DNA of 64,000 nucleotides from Catenulispora acidiphila DSM 44928 (lineage in GTDB: Bacteria; Actinomycetota; Actinomycetes; Streptomycetales; Catenulisporaceae), in contig NC_013131.1 in the NCBI RefSeq assembly GCF_000024025.1, forward strand, positions 7,254,001-7,318,000. Direction: 5' to 3'. Positions 25,821 through 33,877 of this stretch are shown here, piece after piece. Position 1 is the first letter of the stretch; each line of letters opens with the position of its first letter. The translations under genes were made by a program, and so were the position numbers. The notes under the pieces are model-generated. The model did not search any database, was not told the origin of the DNA, and saw nothing but the letters and a program-made list of their open reading frames with translations.

Positions 25821-26250
25821 GAGCAGGGTTCTGCGATGGGTTGCGGGGCACGGGAGTTCGGGCGGTCCGCGCGGGGTGATCGGGTGCGGCGCGAGGCGAT
25901 TATGCCGTGAGGTGGTGGCGAGGCAGGATCCTGCGGTGGCGCGGAGCACGAGAGTTCAGCGATCGGGTGCGGCGCTTGGCGGCGATTCCATGCGGCGGCG
26001 AAGCAGGGTCCTCGGTGGTGCCGGGCGCGAGGGTTCAGACCACCATCCGCACAGGCGATCGGGTGCGGTGCGAGGCGATGGCGCCGTGAGGTGGCGGCGA
26101 AACAGAGTTCTGCGGTGGTGCGGCGCACGCGAGTTCAGGTGATCCGTGCGGGGCGATCGGGTGCGGCGCACTCGGCGATGGCGAAGCAGGATCCTGCGGT
26201 GGTGCAAATCTGGGCGGCGGCATGCCGGATCGCGGGAGTTCAGACCGTCC
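25821..26250. repeat. Five imperfect 70-100 bp tandem repeats in a gene-free tract
   Basis: The gap 25622-26239 holds no supported gene. Within it, units begin at 25821, 25921, 26001, 26100 and 26184, each opening with a GCAGG-TYCTGCGGTGG-like block. The full units continue with an ACGAGAGTTCAG-like block and a GCGATCGGGTGCGGCGC block; the last unit is partial and lacks the third block. Reading frames through it in all six frames are repeat-driven. The last unit runs into the 3' end of the aminotransferase-like gene. Confidence 0.75.
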
Positions 26251-27553
26251 ACATGTGGCGGTCGGGGCTCCGGGGTGTGGAGAGGGTCTGGTGCCAGGCG
26301 GTGGCTAGGCGGCATGCGGCTTCGGTGAGGGCTGGCGCGGGGAGTGTGAATGGGAGCGGGATGTGGTGGTCGTGGGCCCCTGGGTCGAGGGTGAAGCGCG
26401 ATCCGGGGGTGATGTGGACTCCGGCGTTGGCGGCGTGAGTGGTCAGTGCTGCGGCTGCGGGGCGGCCGAGGTCTACCCAGAGCGTGAGGCCGCCGGCGGG
26501 GTGGCGCCACGACCATTCGGGGGCGAGGCGGGTCAGGGCGGATTCCAGGGCTGCGCGCCGTTCGCGTAGCTGTGCGCGGTGTGCGGGGAGGTCGGCGTCG
26601 GCTTGGTGCAGCAGATTGGTGGTGAGTATTTGGTCGAGTGCTGATGCGCCGAGGCCGGCGTCGGCTTGGTGGCGTGCGAGGGCGGCGGCGGTGCGGGGTG
26701 TCGCGCGGAGCCAGCCGACGCGTAGGGCGAGGCCGTGGGTCTGGGAGGGTGCGCCGATGGTGACGATGCGCTCGGCCGCGGCTCGTGGGACGCCGAGGGT
26801 GAAGGGCTCGGGGGCGACGCCGTCGAGGACTGGCTCGATCGCGGTCTCGTCGGCGATGAGCCAGGTTCCCGAGCGACGTGCCGACTCGGCTGCGGCCAGT
26901 CGGACCTCAGCGGAGGGCAGGTGGCCGGTCGGGTTCTGGTAGCCGGCGCTGAAGTGGGCCAGGCGCGCGGCGGTGTGGACGAACCTGCCGGGGAGGTCTG
27001 CTGGGGTGATGCCGTTGCCGCCGAGTGGGATGGGGACCGGTCGGACTGCGCAGGAGCGGAGCACGGCGAGCGTGTCGGGGTGTGTCGGGTTCTCGACCAG
27101 AACGCGGTCCTCGGGTGCGCAGAACAGGCCGATTGCGAGGGCCAGCGCGGCTTGAGGACTGCTGGTGACGACGATGTGGTCTGGCGTGGTCGGCACACCG
27201 CGGCGGGTGTACCGCTCGGCGACCGCGGCGCGCAGATCTGGCAGGCCGGCGGGGTGGCGGTGGAAGTCGGACAGGTGGGCGGCGAGGGCCGGTGCCGCTT
27301 CGGCCAGAGCGCGGGCTGGGTCGAGAGACGACGGGAAGCTGGCTGCGGCGCCGAAGACCGGTTGGGAAAGATCGATGGGTGCTGGCGCGGTGGGGATCGG
27401 TCGCGGCAGGTCGACCGGTGCGAGCGCGGGTGCGGGTGCTGACGCGGTGGGGATCGGTGGTGCCAGGTCAATCGGCGCGAGTGCCGGTGCGTTCGGGGTC
27501 GGAGTCACCCGGGACACGTCGATCGGCGCGGGGGTGGGGGTGGTGGTGGTCAT
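26240..27553 (-). CDS. Aminotransferase-fold protein lacking any lysine
   Basis: The 437-residue protein matches the fold-type I aminotransferase domain of MocR/class I enzymes: PDHIVVTSSPQAALALAIGLF, YQNPTG (205-210), WLIADETAIEP and LALRVGWLRA. The PLP lysine should lie in the segment TIGAPSQTHGLALR, but Gln271 occupies the SxK position, and I find no Lys anywhere in the protein. It therefore cannot form the usual internal aldimine. There is no N-terminal helix-turn-helix; instead about 65 residues of Pro/Ala/Ile/Asp repeats (APIDL, IPTA) precede the fold. It is the last gene of locus B and overlaps the FAD gene by ATGA. It may be a binding or scaffold protein. Confidence 0.75.
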   Translation of the reverse strand: MTTTTPTPAPIDVSRVTPTPNAPALAPIDLAPPIPTASAPAPALAPVDLPRPIPTAPAPIDLSQPVFGAAASFPSSLDPARALAEAAPALAAHLSDFHRHPAGLPDLRAAVAERYTRRGVPTTPDHIVVTSSPQAALALAIGLFCAPEDRVLVENPTHPDTLAVLRSCAVRPVPIPLGGNGITPADLPGRFVHTAARLAHFSAGYQNPTGHLPSAEVRLAAAESARRSGTWLIADETAIEPVLDGVAPEPFTLGVPRAAAERIVTIGAPSQTHGLALRVGWLRATPRTAAALARHQADAGLGASALDQILTTNLLHQADADLPAHRAQLRERRAALESALTRLAPEWSWRHPAGGLTLWVDLGRPAAAALTTHAANAGVHITPGSRFTLDPGAHDHHIPLPFTLPAPALTEAACRLATAWHQTLSTPRSPDRHMWTV

Positions 27554-28992
27554 TGCGGAGGCCGGGGTGGGTTGGGGAGTCGGATCGATTGGGGGGCGGC
27601 GAACAGGTTTGTGGGGTCGTAGTGCGCCTTGATGTGTTGCAGCTTTGGGTAGTTTGCGCCGTGGTATTCGGTGGGCCAGGAGGGGAGGTCGGGGTCTGTG
27701 AAGTTTGGGTAGACGGTGCGGGTGCCGTGGGGGCGGACTGATGCCCAGGAGTGGTTCAGCCAGTTTTGGGCGGAGGTCTTTTCGGTGGGTGGGGCTTGGG
27801 TGGGGACTTCGACTGAGTGCTTGATGGTGAAGGATTGGGTGCGGTGGGCGTAGGCGGAGGCTTGGGCGGGGAGTGCGTTGTATGCGCCGCCGAGTTGGAT
27901 GAGCTCTACGCTGCGGTTTTGGGCTGGGTGGCGGGCGTGGGTGAATTGTGCGACTAGGGCGTCGGCTGGGATGGGCTTGGTGAAGCACTCTGATTTGGTG
28001 GCGCGCCAGCCGTGGCGGTCGCGTGTGCCGTCCCAGAAGGCGATTGAGTCGCGGAAGGACATTGGCCACAGGGCTTCGATGGTTGGATGCAGACCGATGG
28101 CTGCGGCGAGGGGCGCGACGGTTCGCATAGCGGCGTCCGGCTCGGTGGCCAGGGCGCTGCCGTAGAGCTCGAGGATTGGTTCGCCCTCGTCGCGGAGTGC
28201 AAGGAAGGTCATGAACTCCGTTGGCAGGTCGCGGATCCATTGCTGCCAGGCGTTGATCACGGCTTCGGCGGCGGAGAAGGGCCACCGGAGGCGGAAGGCG
28301 GACAGCGCCATTGCGGGACGCACCGCGAACGACAGCGACGTGACCACGCCGAAGCTGCCGCCGCCGCGCAGAGCCCAGAACAGGTCGGGGTGGCGCTCGC
28401 GGTCGCAGGTCACCCAGCGGCCGTCGGCGAGCACGACGTCGGCGGCGACCAGGTGATCGCAGGTGAAGCCGAAGCGCCGGCCGGCCATGCCGAGGCCGCC
28501 GCCGAGCGTCAGTCCGGCGACGCCGACCCGCGTGTCGGTCCCGACCGGCAGCATCCGGCCGGCGGCGGTCAGGAAGCGGTTCAGCCGACCGGCACGGGTC
28601 CCGGCGCCGACACGGACGATCCCGTCGGCGGTGAAGTCCACGCGGTTCATGGGTGAGACGTCGATGACGACGCCCGGACCGACCGAAAAGCCAGCCAGGC
28701 TGTGCCCGCCGGCGCGCGCCACCGCCGGCAGCCCGGCACGCGTAGCCGCCCCGACCGCCTGCACCACGTCATGCGGCGTCCGGCAGCGCACCACCGCGGA
28801 CGGCAGCACATCGTCGTAGCGGGCGAAGAAGACCTGCCGGGCGCGGTGATATCCAGGGTCGCCCGGGAGGTGAAGTTCGCCGTCCAGACGGGAGCGCAGT
28901 TCGCGCCACACGCTGAGAGTGTCAGGATCACGCGTTAGTGGGGCGAGGCCGTGGTGATCGCGGATATTGAGCTCGGGAATCAGGGTTCGCAT
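27550..28992 (-). CDS. FAD-linked oxidoreductase, BBE/PCMH family
   Basis: The 480-residue flavoprotein has the PCMH domain with AGGHSLAG, in which His97 should bind FAD covalently, and GLTLGGGLGMAGRRFG. The second, cysteinyl FAD link of bicovalent members appears absent, because the residue before VGVAGLTLGG is not Cys. The C-terminal BBE segment reads YHGANYPKLQHIKAHYDPTNLF. Enzymes of this class oxidise alcohols or amines or form C-C/C-N bonds in natural products. The gene overlaps the PLP enzyme upstream by 13 bases, so it belongs to the radical SAM operon and may oxidise the peptide product. Confidence 0.88.
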   Translation of the reverse strand: MRTLIPELNIRDHHGLAPLTRDPDTLSVWRELRSRLDGELHLPGDPGYHRARQVFFARYDDVLPSAVVRCRTPHDVVQAVGAATRAGLPAVARAGGHSLAGFSVGPGVVIDVSPMNRVDFTADGIVRVGAGTRAGRLNRFLTAAGRMLPVGTDTRVGVAGLTLGGGLGMAGRRFGFTCDHLVAADVVLADGRWVTCDRERHPDLFWALRGGGSFGVVTSLSFAVRPAMALSAFRLRWPFSAAEAVINAWQQWIRDLPTEFMTFLALRDEGEPILELYGSALATEPDAAMRTVAPLAAAIGLHPTIEALWPMSFRDSIAFWDGTRDRHGWRATKSECFTKPIPADALVAQFTHARHPAQNRSVELIQLGGAYNALPAQASAYAHRTQSFTIKHSVEVPTQAPPTEKTSAQNWLNHSWASVRPHGTRTVYPNFTDPDLPSWPTEYHGANYPKLQHIKAHYDPTNLFAAPQSIRLPNPPRPPQ

Positions 28993-30164
28993 GGGCGTTG
29001 TCCCAAGCTCGTGACGGCCTCGGTCATCCGTGCGCAGATCTCGGTGAGGATCGCGGGCGTTGTGCCGAAGTTGAGCCGGACAAAGCCCTCTCCGAAGGTG
29101 CCGAAGGAGGACCCTGAGATAAGATCCACTCCTGCCTTCCGGAGGAAGAAGTCAGCTGGGTCCGACAGGCCCAAGCTCCGGCAGTCCAGCCACGCCAGGC
29201 AGGTCGCCTCCGGTGGGACGTAGCCGATGTCCTTGGGCAACGCAGCACCGAGCACATCGCGGTTCGCTGACAATGTCTCGAGCACGGCGGCCAGCCACGG
29301 ATCGCCCTCACGCCACGCCGCGAGAGTCGCCGCCACGCCTACCGCACCAAGCCGTCCCAGCAGATCCGGCGGAAGCCGATCCAGGCCGTCGCGAACCCGC
29401 TCGGACCCGACGTACGCCACGGCGCAACAGGCTCCTGCGATGTTGAACGCCTTGCTCGCCGACGTCATGGTGACCGTCCGAGCCTGCGCGTCGGCGGATA
29501 AGGAGGCGAAGGGGATGTGCACGGCTGGTGCGTAGGTCAGATCGGCGTGAATTTCGTCGGAGATCACCAGTAGATCGCGGGCCTCAGCGACTGTGGCGAT
29601 GGCCGAGAGCTCGGAGCGAGTGAGAACCCTGCCAACCGGGTTGTTCGGGTTGACGAGGATGAGCGTGCGCGCGCCGGAGGCTGTTACTGCGGCGTCCAGG
29701 CAGTCGGCGTCAGAGCTCCAGCCGTCCTCGTCACGGTGCAGCGGCACCGGTATCAGCCGTCGGCCCATCTTCGGCACGGCGCGCAGAAACGTCGGGTAGC
29801 CAGGCACATGCATCGCCACGGCGTCGCCGGGCTCGGTCGCTACGTGCAGGACTGCCTGGAGTGCCTGGTTGAGATCGGTGAACTCGCGGACATGCGCGGG
29901 ATCCGGCGACCAGTCGTAGCGCGCGGTCATCCGGTCGCGGAAGGCTTCGCGAAGCGGTGTGCCAGAGCCTTCCATCCACGCCGGATAGCCCAGATCCCCG
30001 ATAGCAGCGAAGTCAGTCAGGACTTGGCGGACCGGCGGAGGTACCGCGAAATCCATCTCGGCTACCCAGGCAGGCAACACGTCGGGGGCAGCTGTGGCCC
30101 ACTTAAGGCCCGGTTTGGAACGCAGCCAATCCGGATCGGCGGACACGGCGGAGGCGTCTGACAT
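28980..30164 (-). CDS. MalY/PatB-type PLP enzyme (putative C-S lyase)
   Basis: The 394-residue fold-type I enzyme has LPAWVAEMDFAVPPPV near the N-terminus, NPNNPVGRVLT, SDEIHADL and the PLP lysine Lys238 in SASKAFNIAG. These are typical of cystathionine beta-lyase-like MalY/PatB proteins, which cleave C-S bonds of cysteine derivatives or act as aminotransferases. In an operon with a Cys-rich-tailed peptide, a role on cysteine is attractive but unproven. It starts six bases after the methyltransferase stop. Confidence 0.88.
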   Translation of the reverse strand: MSDASAVSADPDWLRSKPGLKWATAAPDVLPAWVAEMDFAVPPPVRQVLTDFAAIGDLGYPAWMEGSGTPLREAFRDRMTARYDWSPDPAHVREFTDLNQALQAVLHVATEPGDAVAMHVPGYPTFLRAVPKMGRRLIPVPLHRDEDGWSSDADCLDAAVTASGARTLILVNPNNPVGRVLTRSELSAIATVAEARDLLVISDEIHADLTYAPAVHIPFASLSADAQARTVTMTSASKAFNIAGACCAVAYVGSERVRDGLDRLPPDLLGRLGAVGVAATLAAWREGDPWLAAVLETLSANRDVLGAALPKDIGYVPPEATCLAWLDCRSLGLSDPADFFLRKAGVDLISGSSFGTFGEGFVRLNFGTTPAILTEICARMTEAVTSLGQRPCEP

Positions 30165-30170
30165 GCCGCC

Positions 30171-30950
30171 TCACTCCCCGCCGCGCCGACCGGCATACCG
30201 GGCCAGGAAGAACTCGTCGATGTAGTCGAGGACCAGGTCAGCACGGAAGAGGTCGAAGACCGACTCGAGACCGGCTGCCAGCGCGGTCCGTGCCCTCGCG
30301 GGGATGGCTTGATACGCGGGCATCGCGTCCAGCCGCGCCAGATATTCAAGCTTCGTGAGCACGACCGAGGTGTGATGGCCGAGTACCGCATGGTCGGTGA
30401 AGTCCGCCGCCGCGCGCAGTTCGGTACGTGCCGCGACGTCGCGTCCCGGACGGTCGGGATCGTCGAGGGTGAGCGCGGCGAGCCGACCCAAGCCGTGCTG
30501 CCGATGCATCTGGACGAGAGCCAAGCGCAGCGGATCGTCGAGGTTGGCCACGCGCTTCCACGAAACGGCGAGAACGCCGCCGGGACGCAGAATCTGCCGA
30601 GCACGCTGCAAGCGGAGTCCGGGCTCCACGAGATGCCAGGACTGGCCGGCGTAGATGAGGTCGAAACGGGAAGCAGCAGCGGCTGGCGGTTCCCAGTCTT
30701 CGAGGCGGAGATTCAGGATATTGATAAAGGCGTGTTCGTGGATTCGAGCATCCAACGCGGCCGCCCAGCGCTCATCGGGTTCCAGGCACGTGAGGCGAAT
30801 CCCGCGCTGCGCCAGCAGCCGCGTCATCCGGCCGTCCGGTCCCGGTCCGATCTCCAGCGCCGGCGACACCTCGCCGCCGACATAATCCAGAAGGTCGTCG
30901 ACGACGTCCTCAAGGCGACTGTGTGAGGCCACGGCCAGCAGCGCGGTCAT
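30171..30950 (-). CDS. SAM-dependent class I methyltransferase
   Basis: The 259-residue protein has motif I LEIGPGPDG (32-40), an acidic residue at the end of strand 2 (TCLEPDE), FDLIYAGQSWHLVEP (motif IV region) and LRPGGVLAVSWKR. This is the UbiE/bug-type class I fold. The acceptor is unknown. The ATG overlaps the radical SAM stop (ATGA), so it should be made together with the maturase; methylation of the peptide or of a small product made from it is the natural guess. Confidence 0.88.
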   Translation of the reverse strand: MTALLAVASHSRLEDVVDDLLDYVGGEVSPALEIGPGPDGRMTRLLAQRGIRLTCLEPDERWAAALDARIHEHAFINILNLRLEDWEPPAAAASRFDLIYAGQSWHLVEPGLRLQRARQILRPGGVLAVSWKRVANLDDPLRLALVQMHRQHGLGRLAALTLDDPDRPGRDVAARTELRAAADFTDHAVLGHHTSVVLTKLEYLARLDAMPAYQAIPARARTALAAGLESVFDLFRADLVLDYIDEFFLARYAGRRGGE

Positions 30951-32206
30951 GGTGCGGCGACCAGCTCGCGCGCACCGGCCGGCGCAGACGCCGACGCCGA
31001 AGCAGAAGCAGACACCGGCGCCGAACCCGTCCCCAACCGCCGAGCCCGCTCGGCCTCCAGCAGTGCGTAGTCCACCACATCGTGAAAGCGCCGCCGCTGT
31101 TCCAGCGACCCCTCGGACTTGATGTCCGACTCGCAGCTCACCCAGCGGTCGGCGATGTCGGTGTCGGGCTTGAAGCCGCTGTGGATGTTGCCGACCTGCC
31201 AGCCGTCCTGGCCGGTCGTGGTCCAGCAGCTGTAGAGGCGGCCGTCGGCGTTGATGACGGCGCCGGTCTTGCCGCCGACCACGCCGCAGTAGGCGCAGTC
31301 CTCCCCCATCGCCTGGTACTTCAGGGAGAAGCCCGTGCGGAGCAGGACCTGTCCGGCCTCGATGAAGCGCGCTGCGAGTTCCTCGGAGTACTCGAGTTCG
31401 TTGCTGAAGCCCACGCCGTAGTCGTGCACCGGGCTGAAGTAGACGTCGGTGCGGTCCGGCGGGTAGATGGTGGCGAGTTCCTCGACGAGGGGGACCAGGG
31501 TGTGCGCGTTCTTGTGGGAAACGTTGACGCGGACGGACCAGTGCAGGTCGGTGGCGGCGATCGCCTCGCGGACGTTGGCGTTGATGGTGTCGAACGTGCC
31601 GGCGCCGGTGCGGGCGACGCGGATCGTGTCGTGCGCCTCCTGGCCGCCGTCGTAGGTGATCTGCAGCGAGCGCAGGCCCGCCTCCTCCAGGCGCGCGGCG
31701 AGCGGGCCGGTCAGCAGGGTTCCGTTGGTCACCATGTCGGCGTGGACGAGGTTGACGCGGCGGAAGGCGGTCAGCAGGTCCACGCAGCCGTTGGGGTTCA
31801 GCAGCGGCTCGCCGCCGAAGATCAGGAGCGTCGAGCTCTGGTGTCCGTGTTCGGCCATCTGCCGGCCGACGAAGTCCACGACCCGTTCGATCTGCTTGCC
31901 GCGCAGGTTGAAGCTGGGGATGCGCGGCGGTCGCGGCGAGCCGTCCTGCGCCTGTTCCAGGTTCTGGTAGCAGTAGCCGCAGCCGAGGTTGCAGGCGGTG
32001 GCCGGCAGGACGGTCACGGCGTAGGGCTTGGTCTCGGCGGCGCGGAAGAAGCCGGCGCCCTCCAGGCGGGCGCTGACGGCGGGAAGCAGTGTGCCGGCCG
32101 CGTCCAGGGCGGTCTTCGGCAGGCGGGCCCGCTTCTCGCCCCGGGCGATGGCCCAGATGGCGTCCGCGCCCTCGACGAGGCGGAGGTCGCCGGCTGTGGA
32201 AGTCAT
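30947..32206 (-). CDS. Radical SAM/SPASM peptide maturase
   Basis: The 419-residue protein has the radical SAM cluster motif CNLGCGYC (Cys72, 76, 79), GGEPLL (131-136) and a C-terminal SPASM-like region with CAYC (304, 307), Cys328 in GRLYSCW and Cys358. SPASM proteins bind auxiliary Fe-S clusters and mostly modify ribosomal peptides. About 60 residues precede the barrel (LRLVEGADAIWAIARGEK) and might help leader binding. The C-terminus ends in a Ser/Ala repeat tail. It lies directly downstream of a 32-residue peptide gene with a Cys-rich end. I do not recognise the exact subfamily. Confidence 0.9.
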   Translation of the reverse strand: MTSTAGDLRLVEGADAIWAIARGEKRARLPKTALDAAGTLLPAVSARLEGAGFFRAAETKPYAVTVLPATACNLGCGYCYQNLEQAQDGSPRPPRIPSFNLRGKQIERVVDFVGRQMAEHGHQSSTLLIFGGEPLLNPNGCVDLLTAFRRVNLVHADMVTNGTLLTGPLAARLEEAGLRSLQITYDGGQEAHDTIRVARTGAGTFDTINANVREAIAATDLHWSVRVNVSHKNAHTLVPLVEELATIYPPDRTDVYFSPVHDYGVGFSNELEYSEELAARFIEAGQVLLRTGFSLKYQAMGEDCAYCGVVGGKTGAVINADGRLYSCWTTTGQDGWQVGNIHSGFKPDTDIADRWVSCESDIKSEGSLEQRRRFHDVVDYALLEAERARRLGTGSAPVSASASASASAPAGARELVAAP

Positions 32207-32294
32207 GGTCGTTCCCCTCGATCGACAGGTGGGAGGTGGTGGGAGAAGCGGGAAGCGCAGAAAGGGCGTGAATAGCGTGAAGGGCGAAAGGGTC

Positions 32295-32350
32295 CTGCCG
32301 GTTCGTTCGGAGTGCGGGCCACACTGCCCGCGACCCGAACGAACCGGCAG
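32295..32350 (-). terminator. Perfect 16-bp hairpin between peptide gene and maturase (attenuator)
   Basis: Arms 32295-32310 and 32335-32350 are perfectly complementary. An inner 6-bp stem (32314-32319 with 32326-32331) extends the structure. It begins 21 bases after the peptide stop. In RiPP operons such hairpins often reduce read-through so the precursor is made in excess. There is no clear U-tract, so partial termination or mRNA stabilisation are both possible. Confidence 0.75.
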
Positions 32351-32371
32351 ATGGATAGCGCTGCGACGGGC

Positions 32372-32470
32372 TTACCAGCGACAGACGTCGCAGGGGGCGG
32401 CGGTGTCGGAGGTGGCCTCGTCGACGTAGATCTCGACCTCGACCTCGGTGACGGCGGTGTTCTCGGTCAT
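32372..32470 (-). CDS. Putative RiPP precursor peptide ending in CDVCRW
   Basis: A 32-residue open frame with an ideal AAGGAG ribosome site seven bases before its ATG, and a TAA stop. The N-terminal part is acidic (EVEVEIYVDEATSD) and would serve as leader. The C-terminus reads TAAPCDVCRW and concentrates Cys, Arg and Trp, the residues a radical SAM/SPASM enzyme would cross-link or modify. The maturase gene starts 165 bases downstream on the same strand after a long hairpin. The frame is too short for routine gene calling. Identity as a precursor is inference from size, composition and position; I know no family with this ending. Confidence 0.75.
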   Translation of the reverse strand: MTENTAVTEVEVEIYVDEATSDTAAPCDVCRW

Positions 32471-32496
32471 GGTGGTTCTCCTTCTGGGTTGGGTCC

Positions 32497-32556
32497 TGCG
32501 ATGGATGGTGCGATGGGTTTTGCAGTGATGGTGCAGTGATGGTGCGATAGTGCGAT
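32497..32556. repeat. Short direct repeats in the leader of the peptide operon
   Basis: An approximately 11-base GATGGTGCRRT-like word recurs about five times just upstream of the peptide gene, between it and the azlD stop. It lies where the promoter of locus B should be. It may be an operator array or slippage DNA. Confidence 0.5.
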
Positions 32557-32585
32557 TTCGGTGGTGCGGTGTGACCCCGCTCGGG

Positions 32586-32909
32586 TCACGAACCCAGCAG
32601 CCTGAGCAAGACGACGTAGGCAGCCGTGCCGGCCAGGATGCTGAGAAACGGGTTGCGCCTCCAGTGGTGGATCGCGGCGGTCGCCCCGATACCGAGCACC
32701 ACCGGCGCGGCGTGGGACGCTTGGGAGAAGTCGACGGAGCTGATGCTGTAGACCACGAGGACGGCCATGACGCCGGGTGGCATCAGGGTGCCGAGCACGC
32801 GGAGCACCGGGGTGTCGGTGAAGCGGGTCAGGACGAGGAATCCGGTGGCTCGCAAGGCGATCGTCACGGCCGAGATCACGGCGATCGAGGCCAGGAGGTG
32901 GGCGTTCAT
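32586..32909 (-). CDS. azlD: AzlD-like small subunit of branched-chain amino-acid exporter
   Basis: The 107-residue protein has four hydrophobic segments, including RATGFLVLTRF and the LMPPGVMAVLVVYSI stretch seen in AzlD. AzlD works with AzlC to export branched-chain amino acids or analogues. ATG 32909 is preferred over an upstream frame start; it lies one base beyond the azlC stop. It is on the same strand as the peptide operon, 115 bases upstream of it, but there is no reason to link the two in function. Confidence 0.85.
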   Translation of the reverse strand: MNAHLLASIAVISAVTIALRATGFLVLTRFTDTPVLRVLGTLMPPGVMAVLVVYSISSVDFSQASHAAPVVLGIGATAAIHHWRRNPFLSILAGTAAYVVLLRLLGS

Positions 32910-32910
32910 C

Positions 32911-33711
32911 TCAGTGCCCTCCGCCTTGGGTCGAGGCTGCCTGATCGGCGGCACGGTCCGACGGTCTGCGCGAGGTCAGCCACCACTGGCCGATCGCGGC
33001 GGCGAGCAGGATGCCGAGGGCTACCGACAGGAACTGCCCTGGGGCGCTGAGCCAGGCCACGACCGCGGCGACTGCGCCGTAGCCCGCGGACCTGGCGTTT
33101 CCGCCCTTGTAGAGCTGCTCCATCGCCAGCACGACGAACAAGGCGGTGAGGGCGAACTCGATCCCGTGCACCTGTCCTGGCAGTGCCGTCGACGCGGCTG
33201 CGCCGAGGGTGCTGCCCAGCACCCACCACAGGTGGCTGAACACCTGGATGAGATGTATTCGCCGGCCCGACAGTTCCTCGCCCGAGTGTGCCGTCACGAC
33301 GGAGTAGGTCTCGTCGGTCAGGGCGAACACTCCGTAGAGTTTTCGTAGGGGTCCTTCGATCCTCCTTAATGGAAATGAGAGTCCGTAGAAGATGTGGCGG
33401 AGATTGACCAATAGTGCGGTCGTGGCGACTTCCGCCAATGGCGCACCGGAGGCCAACAAGGCCACCGACAGGAACTGCATGGCGCCGGCGAAAATCACGA
33501 GACTGGACAGCGTCGCCCAGTACCAGGCCAGTCCGGCGTTCACCAAGACCAGGCCGTAGGTGGCACCCAGCGGCACATATCCCATCGCGATCGGTACCGT
33601 GTCACGCAGGGCTTCGCGAGCGGCCGGCCGCCATTCTGAAAGGCGTGCCGGAACAGGGGCGAGCCGCGGTCGCGACTCCCTTTCCGGACGATTCAGAGCT
33701 ATGTCAGTCAT
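32911..33711 (-). CDS. azlC: AzlC-like branched-chain amino-acid exporter subunit
   Basis: The 266-residue membrane protein has the AzlC signatures PIAMGYVPLGATYGLVL, FAGAMQFLSVALL and NLRHIFYGLSFPLR. It forms an exporter with the adjacent AzlD. ATG 33711 (MTDIAL) is chosen, since the longer frame adds 23 polar residues with no ribosome site. An Arg-rich cytosolic N-terminus precedes the first membrane segment. Such pairs often export leucine-like amino acids or toxic analogues. Confidence 0.88.
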   Translation of the reverse strand: MTDIALNRPERESRPRLAPVPARLSEWRPAAREALRDTVPIAMGYVPLGATYGLVLVNAGLAWYWATLSSLVIFAGAMQFLSVALLASGAPLAEVATTALLVNLRHIFYGLSFPLRRIEGPLRKLYGVFALTDETYSVVTAHSGEELSGRRIHLIQVFSHLWWVLGSTLGAAASTALPGQVHGIEFALTALFVVLAMEQLYKGGNARSAGYGAVAAVVAWLSAPGQFLSVALGILLAAAIGQWWLTSRRPSDRAADQAASTQGGGH

Positions 33712-33877
33712 CTCGCGATTCCGTATCCTCGGCGGTTCCGACAACACAGAAACTAATGACTGGACAAGCAATGCGTCCACAGTCCACTAGGGCGTCGTGG
33801 CGATGGCTCCCATCGGTCCGGCAGATACCGCCACGTCAGTGCGGTATCGCGCAGGGCATTGCGCGCGCCGGAAGCTG

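Noticed and set aside
25763-26128. Minus-strand 121-residue frame with APHPI repeats
   Set aside because: The repeats are made by the tandem DNA units; similar frames exist on both strands and no ribosome site is present.
32312-32539. Plus-strand 75-residue frame over the peptide gene
   Set aside because: It crosses the hairpin and has no ribosome site; the minus-strand peptide has an ideal one and an operon context.
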